Of a DNA stretch of 33,098 nt, positions 19,378 through 30,139 are shown one piece after another. The stretch is taken from the NCBI GenBank assembly GCA_021828005.1, contig JAKATJ010000012.1, positions 1 to 33,098 of the forward strand. The letters are read 5' to 3'. Position numbers and translations under genes: made by a program. A model generated the notes under the pieces. It did no database searches. It was not told where the DNA came from and was given only the letters and a program-made list of their open reading frames with translations. The stretch is from Actinomycetes bacterium. Its GTDB lineage: Bacteria; Actinomycetota; Acidimicrobiia; Acidimicrobiales; RAAP-2. How positions within the stretch are numbered: the stretch's first letter is position 1; each line of letters begins with the position of its first letter.

Positions 19378-20646
19378 TCACTCGACGACGAGCAGGTGGT
19401 ACTCGCGCCTCCCCCGCCGCAGCACGAGGTAGCGGTCGTGCAGCAGGTCGCCCGGGCCGAGCACCCGATCGGGGTCGTCCACGCGCCGGTTGTTCACGTA
19501 CGCGCCGCCCTGCGCGATGGCGCGGCGCGCCTCTCCCCTCGAGGCGACGAGCCCCGATGACGTCAGCGCGTCGACGACGCCCACCCCGCCGCTCAGGAGC
19601 GCCGAGCGCGCGACGCCGCTCGACGGCGCCTCGCCGACGACGTCGAGCAGCGTCCGCTCGTCGAGCGCGGCGATCTCCTCGCCGAACAGCGCGTGCGACG
19701 CGCGCTCCGCCTGCCGAGCCTCCGCCTCGCCGTGCACGAGGGTGGTCACTTCGTGCGCGAGCGCGTGCTGCGCGGCGCGGCGCTGTGGGCGCTCTGCAAT
19801 CTCCTTGTCGAGCGCCTCGACCTCGTCGTGCTCCAAGAACGTGAAGTACCTGAGGTACGTGCCGACGACGGCGTCCTCGGTCTTCATGAGGTACTGGTAG
19901 AAGTGGAACGGGCTCGTGAGCGCCGGGTCGAGCCAAACGGCTGCAGAGGCCGTCTTGCCGAATTTCGTCCCGTCGGGCTTCAAGACGAGCGGCGTCGTCA
20001 TCCCGTGCGCCGTCTTCCCTGACAGCTTGCGGATGAGCTCGACGCCCATGGTGATGTTGCCCCACTGGTCGCTCCCGCCGACCTGCAGCTCGCAGCCGTA
20101 GTCCTCGTGGAGGCGGAGGAAGTCGTAGGCCTGGAGGAGCATGTAGCTGAACTCGGTGTACGAGATCCCCTGGTCCGGGCGCTCGAAACGCGAGCGGACG
20201 GCTTCCTTGGCCACCATCTGGTTCACGGTGAAGTGCTTGCCGACGTCGCGGAGGAAGTCGATGACGGGCAGCTGGGAGAGCCACGCGCTGTTGTCGAGCA
20301 CGAGCCCGTCGGCGAGGTCGATGAAGCGTGCGAGCTGCGGTCGGATGCCCTCGATGTGGGCTGCGAGCTGCTCGGCGGAGAGGAGCGGCCGCTCGTCGGT
20401 CTTGCCTCCCGGGTCGCCGATCATGCCGGTGCCCCCGCCGCAGAGCGCGATGGGCCGGTGGCCGGCCAGCTGGAAGCGGCGGAGCGTCGCGAGCTGGAGC
20501 AGGCTCCCGATGTGGAGGCTGGCGTTCGAAGGGTCGAAGCCGACGTACAAGGTCAACCGGTCGTCGTCGAGGCGGGACCAGAGACGGTCGTCGGTCACCT
20601 GGTGCACCACCTTGCGGAAACGGAGGTCCTCCGACAGGGTCGGCAC
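19378..20646 (-). CDS. tyrS: Tyrosyl-tRNA synthetase
   Basis: Charges tRNA-Tyr in the cytoplasm. The 422 residues are full length for the bacterial type. The class I HIGH motif is in DPSNASLHIGSLLQ (near residue 45), the tyrosine/ATP pocket in GGGTGMIGDPGGK, QAYDFL and GGSDQWGN, and the KMSKS equivalent is KFGKT near residue 235. The C-terminal 65 residues form an S4-like RNA-binding domain (GEARRAIAQGGAYVNNRRV). The start is GTG 20646, the only in-frame start near the usual N-terminus. No T-box is visible in the 68-bp leader; a weak TATGGC lies 11 nt upstream. Confidence 0.97.
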   Translation of the reverse strand: MPTLSEDLRFRKVVHQVTDDRLWSRLDDDRLTLYVGFDPSNASLHIGSLLQLATLRRFQLAGHRPIALCGGGTGMIGDPGGKTDERPLLSAEQLAAHIEGIRPQLARFIDLADGLVLDNSAWLSQLPVIDFLRDVGKHFTVNQMVAKEAVRSRFERPDQGISYTEFSYMLLQAYDFLRLHEDYGCELQVGGSDQWGNITMGVELIRKLSGKTAHGMTTPLVLKPDGTKFGKTASAAVWLDPALTSPFHFYQYLMKTEDAVVGTYLRYFTFLEHDEVEALDKEIAERPQRRAAQHALAHEVTTLVHGEAEARQAERASHALFGEEIAALDERTLLDVVGEAPSSGVARSALLSGGVGVVDALTSSGLVASRGEARRAIAQGGAYVNNRRVDDPDRVLGPGDLLHDRYLVLRRGRREYHLLVVE

Positions 20647-20714
20647 CGGACCAGCCTGCCATATCCCGCGTTCTACCCTCTCGCCGCGAGCGCGCCCTGT
20701 CGTCGCGCGGCGCC

Positions 20715-22424
20715 CTACGCGGCTCCCGCGGTGTGCAGCCCGACGCCCCTCAGCGCGTCGCCGACGGCCGCATGCACCCGGCCGTGCACGGCCACGTTCT
20801 CCTGCCGGGACACCACCCGCGCCCGGACCACCGTGACGCCCTCGCCTCGGCACGCCGCCCGCACCGCCTCTCCCAGCTCTGAGAGCGTTCCCACGTCCGC
20901 GGTCCGATGTCCGAGCCCCGCTGCCGCGCGCACCACGTCGGGCGCCTGGGGCGTCGCGAAGAGCCGCTCGAACCGGGCCCTGTCGACGGCGTCCGCCTGC
21001 TCCAGGAACTCGAAGATGCCGCCACCGCCGTTGTCGACCACCACGATGGTGCAGGGCACGCGCTGCGCGTCGCACGGCGCGACGAGCGACGACAGGTCGT
21101 GGAAGAACGCGAGGTCTCCTACCAGCGCGAGCACCGGGCCCGCCGCCGCGGCCGCTGCGCCCATGGCGGTCGAGCACACGCCGTCGATGCCGTTCGCGCC
21201 GCGGTTGGCGAGCACCTTCGGGGGCGCAGGGCGCGGCCGGCAGAACCACTCGAGGTCGCGCACCGGCATCGACGAGGAGACCACGACGGTCGTGCCGGCG
21301 GGCACCTCGGCGAAGAGCCGGCGCGCGACGAGCGGCTCGCTGAAGCAGTCGCCGCCGAGGGCTGCGTCGACGGCACCCTGCGCGACGCGCTCGGCGTCCT
21401 GCCACCCTTCGAGCCAGCCGGGGGACGGCTCAGGGCGCGGGACGCGCAGCGCGGCGGCGAGCCATGCCTCGGGGTCGGCGCGGTGGACCACGGCGGCGCG
21501 GCGGTCCGCGTCGTCCCATCGCCACCACGGATCGACCGCGATCGTCGCCGCCTGGGACAGGAAGGCGGGGACCGCCTTCGACGCCCACGGCGAGCCCAGC
21601 CGGACGACCGCGTCGGGCCGGAGCGCCGCCGGCGCGTGGCGTGCGATCGCGTCGGCCGCCGCGATGACGTGGGGGTGCGGGACCCGGCACCCCGAACGCG
21701 GGTCGGCGAGCACCGGCCAGCCGAGCTGCTCGGCGAGCGCGAGCACGCCCGCGGGCGACCCGCAGCCCGCCCCGGCGAGGAGGACGCCGTTGGCGGCCGG
21801 CCAGGTCCACCCCTCGGCGGCGCCGGCGTGGACCACGACGCGGTGCGCGGCCTCGCCGGCGGGCCGTCCCTCGGGCAGCGGCCCTGGCTCGCCGGCGAGC
21901 GGCTCGCGGAACGCCAGGTTCAGGTGGACGGGGCCCGGGCCCAGAGGGCCCGAGATCGCTTCGGCCACCGCACGCGCCCCGAGAGACCGCCACGACCACG
22001 CGGCCTCCTCGACGGGGACGCCCGGGTCGGCTGCCCAGCGGAGCGCGCCAGGGTAGATGCCCCGCTGGTCGATGGTCTGAGGCGTGCCGACGCCGTGCAG
22101 CTCGGGAGGGCGGTCGGCGGTGCAGACGATCAGCGGGACGCGCCCGTGGTGGGCCTCGACGACCGCAGGGTGGAGCTCTGCCGCGGCGGTGCCGCTCGTC
22201 ACGCAGACGACGACGGGACGCCCGGTCGCGCCGGCGAGCCCGAGGGCGAAGAACCCCGCCCCGCGCTCGTCCAGCCGGACGTGCAGGCGGATCGCCACGT
22301 TCCCGGCGAGCGCGAGCGCGAGCGGGGTCGAGCGCGAGCCGGGGCAGACCACGGCGTCGCGCACGCCGGCGCGAACCCACTCGTCGACGAGGGTCGCCGC
22401 GAAGGTGGCCTGGACTACGCTCAC
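20715..22424 (-). CDS. menD: SEPHCHC synthase, menaquinone synthesis
   Basis: Thiamine-diphosphate enzyme that joins isochorismate and 2-oxoglutarate in the classical menaquinone pathway. The 569 residues have the ThDP family N-terminus CPGSRSTPLALALA (near residue 28), VTSGTAAAELHPAVVEA, and TADRPPELHGVGTPQTIDQ. The cofactor-binding C-terminal part has ANRGANGIDGVCSTAMG, LVGDLAFFHDLSSL and VVVDNGGGGIFEFL. The start is GTG 22424, five bases away from the divergent menH-like start; unlike its neighbour it has no obvious TANNNT upstream. Chorismate comes from aroC elsewhere in the window. Confidence 0.97.
   Translation of the reverse strand: MSVVQATFAATLVDEWVRAGVRDAVVCPGSRSTPLALALAGNVAIRLHVRLDERGAGFFALGLAGATGRPVVVCVTSGTAAAELHPAVVEAHHGRVPLIVCTADRPPELHGVGTPQTIDQRGIYPGALRWAADPGVPVEEAAWSWRSLGARAVAEAISGPLGPGPVHLNLAFREPLAGEPGPLPEGRPAGEAAHRVVVHAGAAEGWTWPAANGVLLAGAGCGSPAGVLALAEQLGWPVLADPRSGCRVPHPHVIAAADAIARHAPAALRPDAVVRLGSPWASKAVPAFLSQAATIAVDPWWRWDDADRRAAVVHRADPEAWLAAALRVPRPEPSPGWLEGWQDAERVAQGAVDAALGGDCFSEPLVARRLFAEVPAGTTVVVSSSMPVRDLEWFCRPRPAPPKVLANRGANGIDGVCSTAMGAAAAAAGPVLALVGDLAFFHDLSSLVAPCDAQRVPCTIVVVDNGGGGIFEFLEQADAVDRARFERLFATPQAPDVVRAAAGLGHRTADVGTLSELGEAVRAACRGEGVTVVRARVVSRQENVAVHGRVHAAVGDALRGVGLHTAGAA
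22416..22421 (+). promoter_or_regulatory. -10-like TACGCT before the menH-like gene
   Basis: TACGCT lies 8 nt before the GTG at 22430 and sits inside the first codons of the divergent menD, again a leaderless-type spacing. Confidence 0.5.
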
Positions 22425-22429
22425 CGCAC

Positions 22430-23197
22430 GTGCTGCACGCGGAGTCGAGCGGGTCGGGGCCGCGGCTCGTGCTCGCGCACGGGTTCACCCAGACCGCGAG
22501 GTCGTGGGGACGCTTCGCCGATCTCGTGGGCGCAGGCCGGGAGCTCGTCCGCGTCGACCTCCCCGGCCACGGGGGATCCGCCGCCGTACGGGCGAACCTC
22601 GTCGAGTGCGGCGCGCTCCTCGCGGAGGTCGCGGGAGCAGGCGGGGTGCCGTTCGACCTCCTCGGCTACTCGCTCGGCGCCCGCGTCGCCCTGCACGCCG
22701 CGCTCGGCCGCCCCGACGGGCTCGGACGCCTCGTCCTGATCGGCGCGACCGGGGGCATCGAGGACGCTCGGGCGCGCGAAGACCGGCGACGGCGCGACCT
22801 CGCCCTGGCCGCGGACGTGGAGGCGGACGCGGACGCGTTCCTCGCGCGTTGGGTGGCCCAGCCGATGTTCGCCGCGCTGGGCGACCCCGGCATGGAGCAG
22901 CGGCGCCGCAACACCCCGGCCGGCCTCGCGTCGAGCTTGCGGCTCGCGGGCACCGGAGCCCAGGACCCGTTGTGGGACCGCCTCTTCGACCTTCGAGCTC
23001 CTCTCCTCGCGCTCGCAGGCGCGGACGACGTGCGGTTCGCCCTCGCGGCGGAGCGCCTCGCCACGGCCGCGCCGGCCGCGGTCTTCTCCCTCGTCCCAGG
23101 CGCGGGTCACGCGGCGCACCTCGCCCAGCCGGAGCTGTGCGCGGGGATCGTCCGCCGCTTCCTCGACGCCGGGCGGCCGGCCCGCGCCGCGCCCTGA
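22430..23197 (+). CDS. menH: MenH-like alpha/beta hydrolase (SHCHC synthase candidate)
   Basis: Probably eliminates pyruvate from the MenD product to give SHCHC. The 255-residue alpha/beta hydrolase has LAHGFTQTARSW (oxyanion region), DLPGHGGS, the nucleophile Ser in LLGYSLGARVALH near residue 85, and the catalytic His in VPGAGHAAHLAQP near residue 225. The assignment to MenH rests on the fold plus its position back to back with menD; a general hydrolase cannot be excluded. The GTG start follows TACGCT by 8 nt, suggesting a leaderless mRNA. It converges on menA with 23 bp between stops. Confidence 0.82.
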   Translation: MLHAESSGSGPRLVLAHGFTQTARSWGRFADLVGAGRELVRVDLPGHGGSAAVRANLVECGALLAEVAGAGGVPFDLLGYSLGARVALHAALGRPDGLGRLVLIGATGGIEDARAREDRRRRDLALAADVEADADAFLARWVAQPMFAALGDPGMEQRRRNTPAGLASSLRLAGTGAQDPLWDRLFDLRAPLLALAGADDVRFALAAERLATAAPAAVFSLVPGAGHAAHLAQPELCAGIVRRFLDAGRPARAAP

Positions 23198-23220
23198 GGG
23201 CGACGCCCGGCGCCGGGGGC
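23195..23220. terminator. Possible two-way hairpin between menH-like and menA
   Basis: The short gap between convergent stops contains the perfect palindrome CCCGGCGCCGGG (23206-23217) and a GCCC-TGA-GGGC stem over the menH stop. No T-run follows on either side, so termination is only suggested. Confidence 0.35.
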
Positions 23221-24147
23221 TCACAGCACGATCCCGAGCGCGAGCAGAGCACCCACCGCGAGCTGCAGCTGTCCCGTCCTTGCGAGGACCGCCAGCAGCT
23301 CCCGTCCGCTCGCGCCGTCGAGCACCGCACGCGAAGGCCGCAACCCAAGGGGGAGCGCGCCCAGCGCGACGAGCGCCCAGGGGCGGACTGCCGCCGCGCC
23401 CGCGATCCCCGCCACGACCCCTGCGAGGGACCCGACGTAAAGCCACCGGGCGCGCCGGGGGCCGACGCGCACCGCGAGGGTCCGCTTCCCCGCCGCCGCG
23501 TCGCCGGCGACGTCGCGCAGGTTGTTCGCCTCCAAGAGCGCAGTCGAAAGGAGCCCGACCGGGACGCACACCCACCACAGGCCGAACGCCTGGCGCTGCA
23601 CGTACGCGGAGCCCACCGTCGCGACGACGCCGAAGAAGAGGAAGACGAACGCTTCACCGAGCCCGAGGTAGCCGTAGGGCCTGGGTCCGCCCGTGTACAG
23701 CCACCCGGCGACGACGCACGCTGCGCCGACAGGGACCAGCCACCACGTGGTCGACGCGGCCAGCGCGAGACCCGCTGCGCCAGCGACCCCGAAGCACGCG
23801 AGCGCCGCTCGCCGGACCGACTCGGGCGTCGCCGACCCCGACGCGACGAGGCGCAGCGGCCCGACACGTCCTCGGTCCGTGCCGCGGACCCCGTCGGAGT
23901 AGTCGTTCGCGTAGTTCGTGCCGACCTGCAGCGCGAGCGCGACGACGAGCGCCATCCCCGCGCGCCACCAGATGACCGCGTCCGGGCCGGCGACCAGCCG
24001 TCCGCCGCCGGGTGCGCCGCTCCGCATCCACCACCCCACGGCGGTGCCCACGACGACCGGCACGGCCGCCGCCGGGAGCGTTCGAGGCCGCGCGCCGGCC
24101 ACCCAGCGCGACAGCGGACCCGGGACCGCCGCGGGCGCCGTGCTCAC
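23221..24147 (-). CDS. menA: 1,4-dihydroxy-2-naphthoate polyprenyltransferase
   Basis: Integral-membrane UbiA-family enzyme attaching the isoprenoid tail to DHNA to give demethylmenaquinone. The 308 residues have about eight to nine hydrophobic segments. The two Asp-rich motifs are NYANDYSDGVRGTD (near residue 78), followed by the RLVASG motif of MenA, and NNLRDVAGDAAAGKRT (near residue 208). The start is GTG 24147, 18 nt after the menB stop, so menB-menA form an operon. The methyltransferase for the last step (ubiE/menG) is not in the window. Confidence 0.96.
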   Translation of the reverse strand: MSTAPAAVPGPLSRWVAGARPRTLPAAAVPVVVGTAVGWWMRSGAPGGGRLVAGPDAVIWWRAGMALVVALALQVGTNYANDYSDGVRGTDRGRVGPLRLVASGSATPESVRRAALACFGVAGAAGLALAASTTWWLVPVGAACVVAGWLYTGGPRPYGYLGLGEAFVFLFFGVVATVGSAYVQRQAFGLWWVCVPVGLLSTALLEANNLRDVAGDAAAGKRTLAVRVGPRRARWLYVGSLAGVVAGIAGAAAVRPWALVALGALPLGLRPSRAVLDGASGRELLAVLARTGQLQLAVGALLALGIVL

Positions 24148-24165
24148 GAGCGGCTCAGCTCTTCG

Positions 24166-25065
24166 TCAGGGACGGCGGGGAAATCTCGAGAAGTCGGGCG
24201 CTCGTCGCCCGACGTACGCGTCGCGCCCCTCCTGCCCCTCCTCGGTCATGTAGAACAGCATGGTCGCGTCCCCCGCGAGCTGTTGGACGCCCGCGAGGCC
24301 GTCGTCTGCGGCGTTCATGCCGGCCTTCAGCATGCGCAACGCGATCGGGCTCAGCGTGAGCATCCGACGGCACCACGCCGCGGTCTCGGGCTCGAGCTCT
24401 GCGAGCGGGACGACCGCGTTCACGAGACCCCAGTCGAGCGCCTCCTTCGCGCCGTACTGGCGGCAGAGGAACCAGACCTCCTTCGCCCGCTTGAGGCCGA
24501 TCGTGCGCGCGAGCAGGCCCGCGCCGTAGCCGCCGTCGAAGCTCCCGACCTTGGGCCCCGTCTGGCCGAACCGCGCGTTGTCGGCCGCGATCGTGAGGTC
24601 GCACACCAGGTGGAGGACGTGCCCGCCACCGATCGCGTACCCGGCGACGCTCGCGACGACAGGCTTCGGGAGCCGCCGGATCTGGACCTGGAGGTCGAGC
24701 ACGTTGAGCCGGCCCACGCCGCGACGCGCCAGCTCGTCGTCGCCGACGTAGCCGTCGTCCCCGCGGATCCGCTGGTCGCCGCCCGAGCAGAACGCGTCGG
24801 GCCCCTCGCCTCGCAGCACCACGACACCCACCTCGGGGTCGTCGCGGGCCAGCTCGAAGGCCTTCGACAGCTCCGACACGGTCTGCGGCCGGAAGGCGTT
24901 GCGCACCTCGGGGCGGCAGATCGTGATCCGCGCGATCCCTTCCGCCGTCTCGTAGCGGATGTCCCGCCACTCACCGGACGCTTCGAACTCCGGGAGCGGG
25001 AGCGCGCGCAGCCCGTCGAGGGGGTCGATGGGCCTGCCGGAGACGACCGTGTCCACCGCGTCCAT
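24166..25065 (-). CDS. menB: 1,4-dihydroxy-2-naphthoyl-CoA synthase
   Basis: Crotonase-fold enzyme closing the second ring on OSB-CoA, using the product of menE. The 299 residues include the N-terminal [39 protein letters not shown] near residue 100, [42 protein letters not shown] (the MenB-specific stretch), and the C-terminal [25 protein letters not shown]. An extra about 20 residues precede the usual N-terminus. The ATG at 25065 has TAGGTT 8 nt upstream and no Shine-Dalgarno. It is divergent from menE over 21 bp. Confidence 0.97.
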   Translation of the reverse strand: MDAVDTVVSGRPIDPLDGLRALPLPEFEASGEWRDIRYETAEGIARITICRPEVRNAFRPQTVSELSKAFELARDDPEVGVVVLRGEGPDAFCSGGDQRIRGDDGYVGDDELARRGVGRLNVLDLQVQIRRLPKPVVASVAGYAIGGGHVLHLVCDLTIAADNARFGQTGPKVGSFDGGYGAGLLARTIGLKRAKEVWFLCRQYGAKEALDWGLVNAVVPLAELEPETAAWCRRMLTLSPIALRMLKAGMNAADDGLAGVQQLAGDATMLFYMTEEGQEGRDAYVGRRAPDFSRFPRRP

Positions 25066-25072
25066 GGCCCTC

Positions 25073-25079
25073 TAACCTA
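25073..25079. promoter_or_regulatory. Overlapping divergent -10 elements for menB and menE
   Basis: The 7-bp TAACCTA reads TAACCT toward menE (8 nt before its GTG) and TAGGTT toward menB (8 nt before its ATG). The two -10 hexamers share five bases, so only one polymerase could open this site at a time. Confidence 0.6.
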
Positions 25080-25086
25080 CCGGCAG

Positions 25087-26238
25087 GTGCCGGAGCTCGT
25101 CGCACTCGACCTCCCCGGTGGACCCGGGTTCCTGGACGCGTTGCGAGCGGCATGGGACGTCGGCGACGCCGTCGCGCCGCTCGATGGGCGGCTTCCCCCT
25201 GCCGCCGCGCGCGCGCTCCTCCGCGCGCTCGCGCCGACGAAGGTGATCGCTCCCGACGGCGACGTCGTCACGCTCGAAGGCGGCATCCCGGTCGAAGAGG
25301 GGGACGCCGTCGTGGTCGCGACGAGCGGGTCGACCGGCAGGCCGCGCGGGGTCGTGCTCACGCACGACGCGATCGACGCGAGCGCGCGGGCGACGAGCGC
25401 ACGCCTCGCCGTCGATCCCGGCCGGCACCGCTGGCTCGCGTGCCTCCCGCTCTCCCACATCGGGGGCCTGTCGGTGCTGACGCGCTCGCTCGTCACCGGG
25501 ACCCCGTGCACCGTGCTCCCTGGCTTCGACGCCGACGTGGTCGAGTCCGTGGCCCGACGGGGCGACGCCACGCACACGTCGCTCGTCGCGACGGCGCTCG
25601 ACCGGGTCGACCCTGCGCTCTTCGCATGCATCCTGCTCGGCGGCGCGGCACCTCCGCACGCGGTCCCCGCCAACGTCGTGACCACCTACGGGATGACCGA
25701 GACCGGCTCGGGCGTCGTCTACGACGGCGTCCCGCTCGAGGGTGTGGACGTCGCGGTGGGAACCGGGCGTGCCGGGGAGGGCCGCGCCGGAGAGGTCCTC
25801 CTCCGCGGCCCCATGCTGCTACGCGCCTATCGCGACGGGACCGACCCGAGGGTGCCCGGCCCCGACGGGCGCGGTGGGTGGCTCCCGACGGGCGACGCGG
25901 GCGCGCTGTCCGGCCACCGCCTCGTCGTCGACGGCCGGCTCACAGAGGTGATCACCACCGGCGGCGAGAAGGTGTGGCCGATCCCCGTCGAGCAGGCGAT
26001 CGCCACGCTCGCCTCGGTCGCCGACGTCGCGGTGTGGAGGCGGCCGGACCCCGAGTGGGGCGAGCGGGTGGTCGCGTGGGTCGTCCCCGCGGACCCCTCA
26101 GCTCCGCCCCAGCTCGCCTCCCTCGTCGAGGCGGTGCGCGCGACGCTGCCGCCTTGGGCCGCGCCCAAGGAGCTGGTGCTCACCGACCGCCTGCCGCGCA
26201 CGGCGTCGGGAAAGCTCCGGCGGGCGGGCCTCTCCTGA
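25087..26238 (+). CDS. menE: o-Succinylbenzoate-CoA ligase
   Basis: Adenylate-forming enzyme that activates OSB for MenB. With GTG 25087 the protein has 383 residues, the short actinobacterial form. ANL motifs are present in order: VVVATSGSTGRPRGVVLTH near residue 80, TTYGMTETGSGVVYDG near 200, GWLPTGDAGAL near 265, and the C-terminal lysine in PRTASGKLRRAG. The 1384-residue track ORF is real only in this last part; the rest is antisense to menD and menA. TAACCT sits 8 nt upstream of the GTG, with no Shine-Dalgarno. Confidence 0.96.
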   Translation: MPELVALDLPGGPGFLDALRAAWDVGDAVAPLDGRLPPAAARALLRALAPTKVIAPDGDVVTLEGGIPVEEGDAVVVATSGSTGRPRGVVLTHDAIDASARATSARLAVDPGRHRWLACLPLSHIGGLSVLTRSLVTGTPCTVLPGFDADVVESVARRGDATHTSLVATALDRVDPALFACILLGGAAPPHAVPANVVTTYGMTETGSGVVYDGVPLEGVDVAVGTGRAGEGRAGEVLLRGPMLLRAYRDGTDPRVPGPDGRGGWLPTGDAGALSGHRLVVDGRLTEVITTGGEKVWPIPVEQAIATLASVADVAVWRRPDPEWGERVVAWVVPADPSAPPQLASLVEAVRATLPPWAAPKELVLTDRLPRTASGKLRRAGLS

Positions 26239-26277
26239 CGGCGCCTGCCTCCGCGCAGTCGTCCACGCCCACGCCGG

Positions 26278-27045
26278 CTACGCGATGCCTCCGGACGGCC
26301 GGCTCGTCGCGCCGCCGTCCACGGTGAAGACGGTGCCGGTGACCCACGACGCCTCGTCGGAGACGAGGAAGAGGGCGGCCGCCGCGACGTCGTCGGGCTC
26401 GCCGATGCGGCGCATCGGGATCTGGGAGGCGACCAGCGCCTCGTGGGGCTCCCACAGCGCACGGGCGAAGCGGGTGCGGACGAGCCCGGGCGCGATCGCG
26501 TTCACCCGCACGCCGGGCGCGAGCTCGTACGCGAGCTGCCTGGTGACGTGGATCACCGCGGCCTTCGTGGCGCTGTACCAGCCGATGCCGGGCTCGGGGC
26601 CGAGACCGCCGGCGGAGGCGATGTTCAGGATCGACCCTCCCCTGTCGCGCAGGGCTGCGGCGTACGCCGCCTGGCACCAACAAAGGACGCCCAGGAGGTT
26701 GACCTCCAGCGTCTTGGTCGCCCGTTCGCGGTCGATCTCGAGGAGCGGGCCGAAGTGGGGATTGGTCGCGGCGTTGTTGACCAGGACGTCCAGCGAGCCG
26801 AACCGCTCGATGGTCGCCTCGACGCACGAGTTCACCTGCGAGGGGTCCCCGGCGTGCGCGACGTGCCAGGCCACCTCGCCGTCCGAGCCGGCGAGCCCGT
26901 CGGCGGCGGCCTCCAGGGCGTCGGCCCTCCTCGACGAGAGCATCACAGAAGCTCCCGCCTCCGCGTAGCGCCGCGCGATCGCAAGCCCGATGCCTCGACT
27001 CGCACCGGTGACCAGCGCGACCTTGCCGTCGAGCCGCACGTCCAT
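26278..27045 (-). CDS. SDR-family NAD(P)-dependent oxidoreductase
   Basis: Classical short-chain dehydrogenase of 255 residues. The cofactor site is TGASRGIG (near residue 13), then NNAATN, the catalytic Ser in NIASAGG and the YSATK Tyr-Lys pair, ending with [11 protein letters not shown]. It resembles FabG-like 3-oxoacyl reductases and glucose-dehydrogenase-type SDRs; the substrate cannot be read. The true start is ATG 27045 ([14 protein letters not shown]), with TAGCGT 8 nt upstream. It is divergent from the DUF255 gene and convergent with menE. Confidence 0.92.
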   Translation of the reverse strand: MDVRLDGKVALVTGASRGIGLAIARRYAEAGASVMLSSRRADALEAAADGLAGSDGEVAWHVAHAGDPSQVNSCVEATIERFGSLDVLVNNAATNPHFGPLLEIDRERATKTLEVNLLGVLCWCQAAYAAALRDRGGSILNIASAGGLGPEPGIGWYSATKAAVIHVTRQLAYELAPGVRVNAIAPGLVRTRFARALWEPHEALVASQIPMRRIGEPDDVAAAALFLVSDEASWVTGTVFTVDGGATSRPSGGIA

Positions 27046-27053
27046 TGCCGACC

Positions 27054-27059
27054 ACGCTA
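27054..27059 (-). promoter_or_regulatory. -10-like TAGCGT before the SDR gene
   Basis: TAGCGT, the same hexamer as at aroC, lies 8 nt before the ATG. The divergent TACCAT for the next gene is about 20 bp away. Confidence 0.5.
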
Positions 27060-27077
27060 TCGACGCGCCGGCGCCCC

Positions 27078-27083
27078 TACCAT
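27078..27083 (+). promoter_or_regulatory. -10-like TACCAT before the DUF255 gene
   Basis: TACCAT lies 7 nt before the GTG at 27091, supporting that GTG over the in-frame ATG at 27100. Confidence 0.5.
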
Positions 27084-27090
27084 CAGCGTC

Positions 27091-29115
<2,025 letters not shown>

Positions 29116-29155
29116 GCTCGTCTGGCCGCCCGGCGCGTCGACCGGGTCCGCATCG

Positions 29156-29164
29156 AGGAGGTGA
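29156..29164 (+). promoter_or_regulatory. Strong Shine-Dalgarno AGGAGGTGA deciding the start at 29166
   Basis: AGGAGGTGA is an almost complete complement of the 16S rRNA 3' end and lies directly before GTG 29166, fixing the start of the unknown gene in a region where many first genes have none. Confidence 0.7.
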
Positions 29165-29165
29165 G

Positions 29166-30050
29166 GTGCCCGGCACACGACGCCAGGGCGTGCATGCGCC
29201 AGCGCACGCGCGGGGGGGCGCCGCGACACGGCGTGGCGGCGGCGCGGCCGGCGGCGGCGGCGCCGTGCCCGTCCCAGAGGAGCAGCTGACGGCCGCCGGC
29301 GGCGCTGCACGCTCGAGCGAGACCCCGGCGAGATCCTCCCTCCGAGCCGCTGAGCCCTCCCGCCGCGGCCGCGCGCTCCTGCGGGACGTCGTGCACCGGG
29401 ACCGGACGCTCACTGCGGGGGGCGCCGAGCTCCGGCTCCTGGTGATCGCGTGCACCCCGGAGGACACGACCGCCGTCGACCTCGCATCGGGATCACTGGT
29501 ACGGCTCCGCGTCCCATGGCCGGCCGGCCACGCGCCGGACCTCGCCCTCTTCGACGTGGTGGAGGCCACCTTGGCCGACGACCCCGAGTCCGACGACCTG
29601 GCCCAGCCCGAGGCGGTGACGGTCGCCGCGCCCCCACGCCACGTCGGGTCGCTGCAGGGGCGGCGCGTGCGCAGGGTGCTCGCGCGCCTCGTGACCACCC
29701 ATGACGACCCGCTGCTCGGGTTCCACGGGCCGTCCGCACCGTACTGGGGATTCCACGGGCTCCGGCCTTCGCTGGCGCTGATCCGGCCGGCGCGCGGCCC
29801 GCAGCTGCTTCGCCGCGGCGCCGACGGCTCGACCTGGGTCCGCTTCGGCTGGGCGCGCGACGACGTCTGGCTTCCTGTGGAGGACGGCCGCGCGGTCCGG
29901 GCGCTCGCCGCTTCCCGCCGCGACCGCCTGTCGGGAAAAGCCCTCGCGACGGCGCTCGGGTTCTCTCCGCACTACCTCCTCGTCGCGCTGAGCGGTCCCC
30001 GTGCCGGTCACTGCTACAAGATCTGCGCGGCGGTGCTGCCGAAGGGCTGA
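29166..30050 (+). CDS. Protein of unknown function with low-complexity N-terminus
   Basis: I do not recognise this 294-residue protein. The first about 75 residues are Gly/Ala/Arg/His-rich and probably disordered. From about residue 78 a folded part follows (RALLRDVVHRDRTL, LRLLVIACTPEDTTAVDLASGSLVRLRVPW, LALFDVVEATLADDPE). A conserved-looking core then reads PLLGFHGPSAPYWGFHGLRPSLALI, with two GFHG repeats 13 residues apart. It ends GPRAGHCYKICAAVLPKG. Beta-rich with no membrane segment. It starts 50 bp after the DUF255 gene with a strong Shine-Dalgarno. The 1001-residue track ORF is real only in this part. Confidence 0.78.
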   Translation: MPGTRRQGVHAPAHARGGAATRRGGGAAGGGGAVPVPEEQLTAAGGAARSSETPARSSLRAAEPSRRGRALLRDVVHRDRTLTAGGAELRLLVIACTPEDTTAVDLASGSLVRLRVPWPAGHAPDLALFDVVEATLADDPESDDLAQPEAVTVAAPPRHVGSLQGRRVRRVLARLVTTHDDPLLGFHGPSAPYWGFHGLRPSLALIRPARGPQLLRRGADGSTWVRFGWARDDVWLPVEDGRAVRALAASRRDRLSGKALATALGFSPHYLLVALSGPRAGHCYKICAAVLPKG

Positions 30051-30139
30051 CGGGAGGTCCGCCGGAGAGGTGGCCGGCCAGCCCGCGCCGCTCGCCCGCG
30101 CCGAGCACGCGACCTCCACAGGCAGGCGAGCCCTGGACG

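Noticed and set aside
20647-20714. T-box leader upstream of tyrS
   Set aside because: The 68-bp gap is too short and has no T-box consensus.
22084-26238. 1384-residue plus-strand ORF
   Set aside because: Only 25087-26238 is real (menE). The earlier part is antisense to menD, menA and menB and overlaps menH out of frame; it is Arg/Pro-rich, as expected from GC-rich shadows.
30051-30139. TGGCCGGCCA palindrome and a distant GGAGGTC/GACCTCC pair between convergent unknown genes as a terminator
   Set aside because: The palindrome is short and the other arms are about 55 nt apart with no T-run, so I could not support a terminator.
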